This document shows positions 27,454 through 34,701 of a stretch of 64,000 nt of DNA, piece after piece. The stretch is from contig NZ_JAAMOW010000007.1 in assembly GCF_011067135.1 (NCBI RefSeq), positions 248,001 through 312,000 on the forward strand. The letters run 5' to 3'. Made by a program: the position numbers and the translations under genes. Positions within the stretch are counted from its first letter, which is position 1, and each line of letters starts with the position of its first letter. The DNA comes from Solimonas terrae (GTDB lineage Bacteria > Pseudomonadota > Gammaproteobacteria > Nevskiales > Nevskiaceae). The notes below the pieces were generated by a model. That model saw nothing but the letters and a program-made list of their open reading frames with translations, was not told the origin of the DNA and did no database searches.

Positions 27454-28113
27454 ATGAGCAGGATTTCGGTATGGGGCTTCCGCTGGGCTCCGGATTTCGC
27501 ACAGGGACTGGTTCGCGATCTGCGCGTGCGCTGGGCGCTGATCGAGGCCGGCCGTTCGTACGAGGTGCAGCTGATCGGTTTCGAGGAAAGGACCGCGGCG
27601 CCGTATCGGCAGCGCCAGCCGTTCGGCATGGTGCCGGCGTTCGAAGCCGACGGCCTGCAGTTGTTCGAGTCCGGCGCCATCGTCCATCACATCGCGTCCG
27701 ACTGCGCGGCGCTGATGCCGGCCGACGCATCGGCGCGCGCCGAGGTGCTGACCTGGATGTTCGCCGCGCTCAACACCGTCGAGCCGCCGATCCAGAACCT
27801 GCTGGAAACCGACCTGCTGTACGGCAACGAGCCCTGGGCTGCGATGCGTCGTCCCGTCGTGGTCGACGCCGTGAAGGCACGCCTCGGCGTGCTCGCCGGT
27901 CATCTGCAGGGTCGCGACCATCTGCTCGGCAGCTTCACCGCCGCCGACATCCTGATGACGACGACCTTGCGGCTGGCACGGCATGCCGAGTTGGTCGCCG
28001 GCTTTCCGGTACTGGATGCCTATGTCAAACGCTGCGAAGCACGGCCGGCATTCCGCGCCGCACTCGCAGAGCAGATGGCCGACTACGCCCGCAACACGCC
28101 GATCGCGGCCTGA
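27454..28113 (+). CDS. Glutathione S-transferase family protein
   Basis: 219 aa from the ATG at 27454, chosen for its GGAG ribosome site; ATGs at 27415 and 27439 lack one. The N-terminal thioredoxin fold has 'FGMVPAFEADGLQLFESGAIVHHIA' with the cis-Pro and the Glu-Ser pair that binds glutathione. The C-terminal helical domain has 'LLGSFTAADILMTTTLRL', the capping-box motif. The substrate is not evident. It is followed by the DUF899 gene after 57 bases and probably shares its transcript. Confidence 0.92.
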   Translation: MSRISVWGFRWAPDFAQGLVRDLRVRWALIEAGRSYEVQLIGFEERTAAPYRQRQPFGMVPAFEADGLQLFESGAIVHHIASDCAALMPADASARAEVLTWMFAALNTVEPPIQNLLETDLLYGNEPWAAMRRPVVVDAVKARLGVLAGHLQGRDHLLGSFTAADILMTTTLRLARHAELVAGFPVLDAYVKRCEARPAFRAALAEQMADYARNTPIAA

Positions 28114-28131
28114 TCGCACCCTTTCCATGTC

Positions 28132-28150
28132 CGCCCGGCGATGCCGGGCG
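28132..28150 (+). repeat. Perfect intercistronic hairpin
   Basis: CGCCCGGC-GAT-GCCGGGCG, an 8-bp stem with a three-base loop, lies between the GST stop and the DUF899 ribosome site. There is no U-tract, so it is more likely an RNA-stability or attenuating element than a terminator. Confidence 0.55.
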
Positions 28151-28170
28151 ACATCCTTCCGGAGACCGAT

Positions 28171-28935
28171 ATGCCATCACATCCCACCGCCACGCGCGCG
28201 CAATGGCTAGAAGCGCGCCTCGAACTGCTCGAAGCCGAAAAGGAGCTGACCCGTCGCAGCGACGCGCTTGCCGCGCGGCGTCAGGCGCTGCCCTGGGTGC
28301 GGGTCGACAAGGACTATCGCTTCGACACCGAACAGGGCAGCGCCACACTCGCCGATCTGTTTGCCGGCCGCTCGCAGCTGCTCGTCTATCACTTCATGTT
28401 CGGCCCGGACTACCAGGCCGGCTGCCCGTCGTGCTCGGCGATCGCCGACGGCTTCGACGGCTTCGCCGTTCACCTCGCCAACCATGACGTGACGCTGATG
28501 GCAGTGTCGCGCGCGCCGCTCGCGAAATTGCGGGCCTACAAGCAACGGCTTGGCTGGTCATTCCCGTGGGCGTCTTCGCACGGCGGCGCGTTCAACTACG
28601 ACTTCAATGTTTCCGTGACCGAAGCGCAGCAGCGCGCCGGCGGCATCGAATACAACTACCGCAAAGGCGGACATCCGATCGCCGAAGGTGCACCGCCACC
28701 ACCCGTCGCCGGCTTCGCGGCGAGCTGCGGCACCGACACCCTCACCTACGCGCGCGACCGACCGGGCATGAGCAGCTTCGTGCTCGAGGCCGGTGTCGTC
28801 TATCACGCCTACTCGACCTACGCACGCGGCCTCGACGGCCTCTGGGGCATGTACCAGTGGCTCGATCGCGCGCCACTGGGCCGCAACGAAACCGGCACCT
28901 GGTGGCGACGCAACGACGAGTACGCACGGGGCTGA
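28171..28935 (+). CDS. DUF899 thioredoxin-like protein
   Basis: 254 aa from the ATG at 28171, behind a CCGGAGA ribosome site. 'LLVYHFMFGPDYQAGCPSCSAIADGFDG' is the DUF899 signature, with a C-P-S-C pair in the position of a thioredoxin active site. 'FNVSVTEAQQRAGGIEYNYR' and 'YARGLDGLWGMYQWLDRAPLGRNE' are typical C-terminal blocks. DUF899 proteins are thioredoxin-like and of unknown reaction; they often occur with GSTs or with SRPBCC proteins. It shares the upstream GST transcript, suggesting a detoxification or redox role. Confidence 0.93.
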   Translation: MPSHPTATRAQWLEARLELLEAEKELTRRSDALAARRQALPWVRVDKDYRFDTEQGSATLADLFAGRSQLLVYHFMFGPDYQAGCPSCSAIADGFDGFAVHLANHDVTLMAVSRAPLAKLRAYKQRLGWSFPWASSHGGAFNYDFNVSVTEAQQRAGGIEYNYRKGGHPIAEGAPPPPVAGFAASCGTDTLTYARDRPGMSSFVLEAGVVYHAYSTYARGLDGLWGMYQWLDRAPLGRNETGTWWRRNDEYARG

Positions 28936-29055
28936 TGCGCGTCGGCAGGCCCGGCGCGCGCGCCCTTCCGCCAGCCGCGGCGCATCGGCGGCCGGCTGCT
29001 TTATGCTGCGCGAGGCACGCATCTCGGCGCGCCAACGCCATGACGGGAGAACGCA

Positions 29056-30675
29056 GTGGAGACCATCGGCCGCGACCTGCGCGAGATGCAGCGTGTACCG
29101 CTGGCGGCATCGCATGTCGCCGCGATGCGCGCGCACGGCGCGCTCGCGACCTATGCGGCGGGCGCGTTCATCGTGCAGCCCGGCGATCCGGTCGAACGCT
29201 TCGTCTACGTCGAGGACGGCGAAATCGAGGTCGTGAATGCGTGGTCCGGCGAACGTCATCTGGCGTCCACGTTGGGGCCCACGCAATTCATGGGCGAGAT
29301 TTCCTTTCTCAACGGCGGCACCTGGTCGATGGCCATGCGCGCCGTTCGCGATACCCGCGTGCTCGAAGTGCCGCGGCCAGCCATGTTGCGTCTGATGTCC
29401 GAGATCCCCGAGATGTCGGACATCATCATCACCGTGTTCGCGGCCAGACGGCGACGCCAACTCGATACACGCGACGGCACGCTGGTGCTGATCGGCGAGG
29501 ACGACGACCGCGCCGTGCGCAGGATCGCCGAATTCGCGAGCCGCAATCGTCTGCCCTACGCCTCCTGTGCCGCGGGCAGTGACGAGGCGCGACGCGTGGC
29601 GACGAGCTGTGCGATTTCTCCGGACCGGCCCGCCGTCATCTTCGGCCGTCATCTGGTGATCGCAGACCCGACGCCGGACAAGGTCGCGCGCCTGCTCGGC
29701 GTCAACTACGACCTCGCCGACGAGGAGCCCTTCGACGTGCTGATCGTCGGCGGCGGTCCGGCCGGCGTGGCGGCCGCGGTGTACGCCGGCGCGGAAGGCT
29801 TGAGCGCACTTGTCGTCGAAGACACCGCCATCGGCGGACAAGCCGGCACGTCCAGCCGCATCGAAAACTACATGGGCTTTCCGACGGGCATCTCCGGCGC
29901 CGACCTCGTCTGGCGCGGCGAAATCCAGGCGATGAAGTTCGGCACCCGCTTCCTGATGCCGCGCCGCGTCGTGAAACTCGACCGGCAGGACGACGGGCGC
30001 TTCTGCGCGTCGTTCGACGACGGACACCGCCTGCTCGCCGGCGCGGTCGTCGTCGCGACCGGCGTTCAATACCGACGTCTGCCGATCGAGGGGCTTGCCG
30101 AGTTCGAAGGCGCAGGCGTGTACTACGCCGCCACCGAAAGCGAGGCCCGCTATTGCCGGAATGCCGAGGCCATCATCATCGGCGGTGGCAACTCGGCCGG
30201 TCAGGCCGCCATGTTCCTGAGCCGCGCGGCGAAGCATGTTCGCGTGCTGGTCCGCGGCGGATCGCTGGCGTCGTCGATGTCGAGTTATTTATCGAGCCGC
30301 CTCGAAGCAGACCCCGCGATCTCGATCGAATACAACGCCGAGATCACCGCGCTCCACGGCACCGACAAGCTCGAAGCCGTCACGATCCAGAACCATGCGG
30401 ACAAAGCGAACCGCACGCTCCCGACCTGCGCGCTGTTCGTCATGGTTGGCGCCGCGCCCAACACCGCCTGGCTCTCCGGACTCGTCCAGCTCGACCCCAA
30501 CGGCTTCGTCCTGACCGGCGCCGCCGTCGGCGCCGACTCGCCCTACGCCACCTCGCAGCCCGGCATCTTCGCGGTCGGCGATGTGCGAGACGGCTCCGTC
30601 AAACGCGTCGCCTCGGCCGTCGGCGAAGGCTCGGTGGTAATTTCGAAGGTTTGGGGGTATCTCAATGGGCGCTGA
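29056..30675 (+). CDS. Cyclic-nucleotide-binding / thioredoxin-reductase-like fusion lacking the CxxC
   Basis: 539 aa from a GTG at 29056, preceded by GGGAGA. Residues 1-130 are a cNMP-binding domain ('FVYVEDGEIEVV', 'FMGEISFLNGG'). Residues 140-215 are a small alpha/beta domain resembling thioredoxin/glutaredoxin. Residues 228-539 form an FAD/NAD(P) oxidoreductase ('VLIVGGGPAGVAAAVYAG', 'IIIGGGNSAGQAAMFLS', 'GIFAVGDVRDG'). Where thioredoxin reductases have C-A-T-C this protein reads 'YYAATESEARYC', so the redox-active disulfide is missing. It therefore probably reduces another acceptor through FAD, with activity tuned by cyclic nucleotide. Family members are often misannotated as thioredoxin reductase. 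Confidence 0.9.
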   Translation: METIGRDLREMQRVPLAASHVAAMRAHGALATYAAGAFIVQPGDPVERFVYVEDGEIEVVNAWSGERHLASTLGPTQFMGEISFLNGGTWSMAMRAVRDTRVLEVPRPAMLRLMSEIPEMSDIIITVFAARRRRQLDTRDGTLVLIGEDDDRAVRRIAEFASRNRLPYASCAAGSDEARRVATSCAISPDRPAVIFGRHLVIADPTPDKVARLLGVNYDLADEEPFDVLIVGGGPAGVAAAVYAGAEGLSALVVEDTAIGGQAGTSSRIENYMGFPTGISGADLVWRGEIQAMKFGTRFLMPRRVVKLDRQDDGRFCASFDDGHRLLAGAVVVATGVQYRRLPIEGLAEFEGAGVYYAATESEARYCRNAEAIIIGGGNSAGQAAMFLSRAAKHVRVLVRGGSLASSMSSYLSSRLEADPAISIEYNAEITALHGTDKLEAVTIQNHADKANRTLPTCALFVMVGAAPNTAWLSGLVQLDPNGFVLTGAAVGADSPYATSQPGIFAVGDVRDGSVKRVASAVGEGSVVISKVWGYLNGR

Positions 30676-30993
30676 GAGAGGCGCTGAAGCGAGCGATGGG
30701 GCTCGCACCGGAGAATTCGATAGCACCATGAAGACTCGCTTCTGGCACGAAGCGGAAGCAGCCCGTGTGATGCATCAGAGTCTAAGGACTCAGATCAGCC
30801 CGAAGCGGAAAGTCGAGATCACCAGCCTGGCTTTCTGTTAGCCGACATTCATCGGATGATCACCGCCGACCTGCGCTGAAGGTAGGTGTAGACGGCGGTG
30901 GACCGAGTGGGCGTAGCAGGCTCCGGGTTGACGAATGACGCCACCGCACGCGGTAAATGATCAAGAAGCCACGCGGTGCCAAATAGGGTAGTT
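30676..30993. other. Gene-poor stretch after the fusion gene
   Basis: This stretch holds no confident gene. A 58-codon frame from 30665 to 30841 overlaps the preceding gene and matches nothing I recognise. The composition becomes more AT-rich towards the Fic promoter, and the sequence may include decayed remains of the element that carried fic and hsdR. Confidence 0.4.
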
Positions 30994-31051
30994 CCCCTTT
31001 TATAGGGGTAATGGAATGCTCATTTACCCCAATTAAGAGTACGATTACCCC
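30994..31051 (+). promoter_or_regulatory. WTACCCC repeats upstream of fic (putative operators)
   Basis: The motif occurs as GGGGTAAT (31005-31012), then TTTACCCC (31023-31030) and ATTACCCC (31044-31051). The first and last are exact reverse complements. CCCC-TTTTATA-GGGG (30994-31008) forms a short dyad with an AT-rich centre. The location between an AT-rich promoter-like tract and the preferred fic start, plus the winged helix at the end of Fic, suggests autoregulation. Confidence 0.55.
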
Positions 31052-31073
31052 GTTTACAACCCAGCAATCATCC

Positions 31074-32132
31074 ATGCAGTCACTCCTGCCCGACTACCTC
31101 GCCAAGCTGCGCTTTGATGCCCGGCAGCTGGCGACGCTACGCGCGCTGGGTGAGTACCGGGGCAAGCAGCAGCTGTACGTGGCCCAGTCGCCTGAGGTGT
31201 TGAGCGACTTGCGGCAAGTGGCTGTGGTGGAGTCCACCGAATCATCCAACCGCCTGGAGGGTGTGGTGGTGGCGGCGCACCGGCTGAAATCGCTGGTGCT
31301 CAAAAACGCCACACCGCAAAGCCGCTCCGAGCAAGAGGTGGCAGGCTACCGCGATGCACTGGGCCTGATCCATGAAAGCGGCGAACAGATGCCGTTTTCA
31401 GAGGGCACCATTCTGCAGCTCCACGGCATTTTGTATCGCTACATGCCGCAGCCAGGCGGGCATTGGAAAGCAACCAACAACGACATCATCGAGCGCCATC
31501 CCGATGGCAACGCACGCATTCGCTTTCGCCCGGTCGCAGCACATCTCACACCCATGGCGATGGCCGACCTGATTGCGCGTTACCGCAAGGCGCTGGACGA
31601 GCATTTGGCCGACCCGCTAGTACTGGTGCCACTGGTCATTCTCGATTTTCTCTGCATCCATCCCTTCCCGGATGGCAACGGTCGCATGGCGCGGCTGCTG
31701 ACCCTGCAATTGCTCTACCACTTCGACTACGCGGTGGGCCGCTTCATCAGCCTGGAACGCATTTTCGAAGAATCGAAAGAGAGCTACTACGAAACGCTGG
31801 AGGCCAGCTCGCAAGGCTGGCATGAAGGCGACCACAACATTGCCCCGTGGCTCGACTATTTCTGGGGGGCACTGCTGCGGGCCTACAAGGAATTCGAGGA
31901 ACGTGTCGGCACCATCGAACGCGGCCGCGGCGCCAAAGGTGATCGTGTGCGCGCCGAAATCCTCAAGCGAAACCTGCCGTTCTCGATTTCCGAAATCGAA
32001 GAAGCCTGCCCCGGCATCAGCCGCGACATGGTCCGCGTCGTCTTGCGCGCCATGAAAGCCGAAGGGCTGATCACGCCCACGGGCAAAGGCCGTTCTGCCA
32101 AGTGGGAGCAAACAGGGGAGGTTCGCCCATGA
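31074..32132 (+). CDS. fic: Fic-domain AMPylase-like protein with C-terminal winged helix
   Basis: 352 aa from the ATG at 31074 (MQSLLPDYLAKLRF). The ATG at 31011 would place the operator-like repeats inside the coding region. The Fic motif is complete: 'HPFPDGNGRMARLL' (His near 195). An N-terminal inhibitory helix is present, with the [S/T]xxxE[G/N] motif in 'SSNRLEG' (near 53-58), so this is a class II Fic kept inactive by its own Glu. The C-terminal segment 'ILKRNLPFSISEIEEACPGISRDMVRVVLRAMKAEG' is a winged helix. Family members transfer AMP, or another nucleotide moiety, to proteins. The gene order fic-hsdR seen here is common inside type I restriction operons. Confidence 0.93.
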   Translation: MQSLLPDYLAKLRFDARQLATLRALGEYRGKQQLYVAQSPEVLSDLRQVAVVESTESSNRLEGVVVAAHRLKSLVLKNATPQSRSEQEVAGYRDALGLIHESGEQMPFSEGTILQLHGILYRYMPQPGGHWKATNNDIIERHPDGNARIRFRPVAAHLTPMAMADLIARYRKALDEHLADPLVLVPLVILDFLCIHPFPDGNGRMARLLTLQLLYHFDYAVGRFISLERIFEESKESYYETLEASSQGWHEGDHNIAPWLDYFWGALLRAYKEFEERVGTIERGRGAKGDRVRAEILKRNLPFSISEIEEACPGISRDMVRVVLRAMKAEGLITPTGKGRSAKWEQTGEVRP

Positions 32133-32263
32133 CGCCAGAAACCAAGGCCCGGCAGCAGATCGACCGGAAACTGGAGCATGCCGGTTGGCTAAGGCCAGGC
32201 CAGCCAAAAGCGAAGACGATCCACTCCGGCGTCGCAGTCCGCGACGAGCACCGTCGGTCATAG
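32129..32263 (+). pseudogene. hsdR: Remnant of type I restriction subunit hsdR (first 44 codons)
   Basis: The ATG overlaps the fic stop by four bases. The frame gives MTPETKARQQIDRKLEHAGW, followed after 13 residues by 'GVAVRD', then a stop after DEHRRS. HsdR proteins begin just this way (T-P-E-x-x-A-R-x-x-I-D-x-L-L-x-x-A-G-W, about 13 residues, then G-V-A-V-R-E). The remaining 750 or more residues are absent, and no hsdM or hsdS is nearby. It is inferred to be the stub left after deletion of a type I R-M operon. Confidence 0.75.
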
Positions 32264-32477
32264 CCGGCGCATCCAGAAGAGCAGAGGCAAGAACGTTGTG
32301 CGGCCCGCCTCTTGAGTGCTAATTTCCCGCCGTCGAAAAAGGCAGGCTTGGTTATTGGTAGGCCCAAGCCCTTCCAGAAATGGAAGCTCTTATCCTTGCT
32401 TCCCGCAATGAGATACCTCGACGTTCCCGGCGCTTTTGCGTTCTGGGTTCGTCCGAGGGTCGTCGTGCTTCGACACG
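32264..32477. other. Non-coding leader between the hsdR remnant and the monooxygenase gene
   Basis: I see no frame with coding character and no clear family match. The segment probably contains the promoter of the monooxygenase gene and the deletion junction of the restriction locus. Confidence 0.4.
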
Positions 32478-32506
32478 CTGCTCCGATGAACCCCTTTTTG
32501 GAGCAG
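32478..32506 (+). promoter_or_regulatory. Hairpin covering the ribosome site of the monooxygenase gene
   Basis: CTGCTCC (32478-32484) pairs perfectly with GGAGCAG (32500-32506) across a 15-base loop containing a C/T-rich stretch. The GGAG in the right arm is the only plausible Shine-Dalgarno for the GTG at 32511. Folding would therefore hide it. Confidence 0.45.
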
Positions 32507-32510
32507 CTCT

Positions 32511-34046
32511 GTGATCTACGATGTCGTCATTGCCGGTGCCGGCCCGGTCGGCTTGTTTCTCGCTTGTGAGTTGCGCCTCGCGGGCCTCTCACCGATCGTG
32601 CTGGAGCAGGTCGAAGACCCGCGTTCTCCCTTGAAGCGTCTACCGTTTGGCTTGCGTGGTCTGTCGGCTCCGACCCTCGAAGCTTTCCACCGTCGCGGAC
32701 TGCTGGACAAGATCGCGGCGCCGCGTGGCGCGAACGCCGGTTCGGGTGGCGGGGCGGCGAGTATTCCTCACTGGATGCAACAGTCGCGTCGCCCCGGCGG
32801 CCATTTCGCCGGCATCCAGTTCTTTCAGGACGATATCGACAGCTCGAAGTGGCGGTATCGCCTGCCGAGTCCGGCCGGCACCAGCTTGGCGGTCGAGATG
32901 GAGGTTCTCGAATCGGCATTGGCCGCGCGCGCAGTCGCGATGGGTGTCGAGATCAGGCGCGGCTGCGGTGTCGAAGGCTTCAAGGCATCGGCGGACGGCG
33001 TGAGCGTTCGCGCCGGTGGCGAAACACTTCACGCGCTGTGGCTCGTTGGTTGTGACGGCGGGCACAGCACCGTACGCAAGGCCGGCGGCTTCGAGTTCGT
33101 CGGTACCGATCCCGAATTCACCGGCTACTCCGTCCAGGTCGAGATGACCGATGCGGACCAGCTCAAACCGGGTCGCCACTACACGTCGACCGGCGTGTAT
33201 ACCTACCAGCCGCCCGGAACCGTCACGATGGTCGACTTCGACGGCGGAGTCTTCCACCGAAGCCGGGCGATCACGCTTGATCACGTGCAGACGGTATTGC
33301 GCCGAGTCTCGAACACCGACGTCACGGTGACGGCGCTTGAGCTCGCAACCACCTGGACAGATCGCGCGTTTCAAGCAACGACTTATCGCCGAGGGCGCGT
33401 GCTGCTCGCCGGCGATGCTGCGCACCTCCATTCGCCGCTGGGCGGGCAAGGCCTCAATCTGGGTCTCGGCGATGCAGTGAATCTCGGGTGGAAGCTGGCG
33501 GCGACGATCCGCGGCGATGCGCCCGCCGGGCTGCTCGACAGCTACACCGCCGAACGGCATCCGGCCGGCGCGCAGGTTCTGGACTGGTCGCGTGCGCAGG
33601 TCGCGCTGATGCGACCGAGCCGCAGCACGCGTGCGCTAGAAGCGATCATTCGCGATCTCATCGACACGCGCGATGGTGCGACCTACTTCGCCGAACGCGT
33701 ATGGGGCGTTTCGCTTCGCTACGATCTCGGCGGCCATCACCCGCTGGTGGGCCGCAGCGCACCCGATTTCGAGCTGTCCGACGGCGGCACGCTCGGCGCG
33801 CTGCTGCGCGACGGCAAAGGCCTGCTTCTGGACTTTGATGGTGCTGCGCCGCTGCGAACGCTGGCGCGCCGCTGGAGCAATTGGATCACGTATGTCGCCA
33901 GCGACGCCAAGGACAATCTGGGCTTGAGCGCGCTGCTGGTGCGCCCGGACGGCTTCGTGGCCTGGGCCGACGAAGCCACGCCTGCACTCGAGGCTGTGTC
34001 TCAGGCCGCAGCGCGATGGTTTGGTGAACCCGAGACAGGTGTGTGA
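32511..34046 (+). CDS. FAD-dependent aromatic-ring monooxygenase (PHBH fold)
   Basis: 511 aa from a GTG at 32511. The FAD-binding Rossmann loop is 'IAGAGPVGLFLACEL', the DG motif is 'LVGCDGGHSTVRKAGGFEF', and 'LLAGDAAHLHSPLGGQGLNLGLGDAVNLGWKL' carries the GD motif. The last 110 residues ('APDFEL', 'LLLDFDG') form the thioredoxin-like C-terminal domain of the MhpA/PgaE/RdmE group. These enzymes hydroxylate phenolic rings, including polyketide and catabolic substrates. No ring-cleavage or catabolic partner is adjacent, so the substrate is unknown. Confidence 0.92.
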   Translation: MIYDVVIAGAGPVGLFLACELRLAGLSPIVLEQVEDPRSPLKRLPFGLRGLSAPTLEAFHRRGLLDKIAAPRGANAGSGGGAASIPHWMQQSRRPGGHFAGIQFFQDDIDSSKWRYRLPSPAGTSLAVEMEVLESALAARAVAMGVEIRRGCGVEGFKASADGVSVRAGGETLHALWLVGCDGGHSTVRKAGGFEFVGTDPEFTGYSVQVEMTDADQLKPGRHYTSTGVYTYQPPGTVTMVDFDGGVFHRSRAITLDHVQTVLRRVSNTDVTVTALELATTWTDRAFQATTYRRGRVLLAGDAAHLHSPLGGQGLNLGLGDAVNLGWKLAATIRGDAPAGLLDSYTAERHPAGAQVLDWSRAQVALMRPSRSTRALEAIIRDLIDTRDGATYFAERVWGVSLRYDLGGHHPLVGRSAPDFELSDGGTLGALLRDGKGLLLDFDGAAPLRTLARRWSNWITYVASDAKDNLGLSALLVRPDGFVAWADEATPALEAVSQAAARWFGEPETGV

Positions 34047-34087
34047 GTACGGGTCTGCCTGTGCGGCACTGAAAATGCCCGGCCGGC

Positions 34088-34420
34088 TCAGTCCAGCCCG
34101 GCGAGGATCTGGCTCATGCGCTTGCCGGTTGCGGATTTCTTGAGCGCGTGAATGATGGCGTCCCTCAGCACCGCTTCGGAGAACTTCGGCTGCGCGAGAT
34201 CGGTCGGGCACGGCAAGGGACCAACGAACGTGGGCCAGTCATCGCCCACCCACCATTCACAGCTGGCTGGCGGTGTGCCCTCGTCGACCGGCTTCGACAC
34301 AAAGCACTGCGCCTTCGCATCGAACGACACGTCTTCATTGGCGCCGCTGACGATGAAACGTACAACCGCATCGGCGTATACGCTGCAAAAGGATTCGTGA
34401 ACGCTTCTTTCAATTTTCAT
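34088..34420 (-). CDS. Hypothetical protein
   Basis: 110 aa from the ATG at 34420. I do not recognise the family. The C terminus ('FSEAVLRDAIIHALKKSATGKRMSQILAGLD') is predicted helical; the middle is rich in Trp, Pro and Cys ('CEWWVGDDWPTFVGPLPCP'). Codon use is less GC-biased than neighbouring genes. It is convergent with the monooxygenase gene and flanked by the dyad repeats, within the accessory-looking patch around fic. Confidence 0.55.
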   Translation of the reverse strand: MKIERSVHESFCSVYADAVVRFIVSGANEDVSFDAKAQCFVSKPVDEGTPPASCEWWVGDDWPTFVGPLPCPTDLAQPKFSEAVLRDAIIHALKKSATGKRMSQILAGLD

Positions 34421-34571
34421 GGTTGAATTTTAACGCTCAAGCATCCGGATCGAACGAGCAGAATGCCGCGCGGGCACGCCGCACTTTGCCCACCCCACGA
34501 ATGGTCAGACGAAGTTGGATGAGGCGCGTCACTCAGATCAGCAAACGCTCAGAGCGCATATCAAAATGAAG

Positions 34572-34602
34572 CCCCCTCTCTCCTCTTGGAGGGGAGAGGG
34601 GG
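34572..34602. repeat. GC-rich dyad repeat 1
   Basis: Pyrimidine arm CCCCCTCTCTCCTC, two T bases, then purine arm GGAGGGGAGAGGGGG. It can fold into a near-perfect hairpin. The sequence style (CCCTCTCC...GGAGAGGG) is that of short interspersed repeats found in many Xanthomonadales and Pseudomonadales. The U-run of a terminator is lacking. Confidence 0.6.
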
Positions 34603-34647
34603 TTGCTGGATCGAGCACCTCGGCGAGTTGAACACCCCCTCACCTAA

Positions 34648-34681
34648 CCCTCTCCCCGATCGCTTTGCGACGGGGAGAGGG
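34648..34681. repeat. GC-rich dyad repeat 2
   Basis: CCCTCTCCCCG (34648-34658) pairs with CGGGGAGAGGG (34671-34681) around a loop that itself contains TCGC/GCGA. It is preceded by CCCCTCACCTAA, so the whole unit reads like one end of the common CCCTCACCC(T)AACCCTCTCCCC intergenic repeat. It sits 21 bases beyond the prpF stop codon. Confidence 0.65.
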
Positions 34682-34701
34682 CATCACTTTCTCAGACGCT
34701 C

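Noticed and set aside
29056-30675. Annotation as an ordinary thioredoxin reductase (trxB)
   Set aside because: The CxxC active site is absent and there is an N-terminal cyclic-nucleotide-binding domain.
30665-30841. 58-codon frame overlapping the end of the cyclic-nucleotide/flavoprotein gene
   Set aside because: No ribosome site, no family resemblance and an overlap with the preceding gene. It could be a decayed fragment but cannot be supported.
30860-31075. 71-codon minus-strand frame ('FLIIYRVRW') resembling a RelE/ParE-like end
   Set aside because: The similarity is confined to a few residues and the frame runs through the fic operator region. No antitoxin partner is visible.
30676-34701. 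Prophage or insertion sequence carrying fic and the monooxygenase
   Set aside because: No integrase, transposase, phage gene, att-like repeat or terminal inverted repeat was found. Only the hsdR stub and base composition hint at past transfer.
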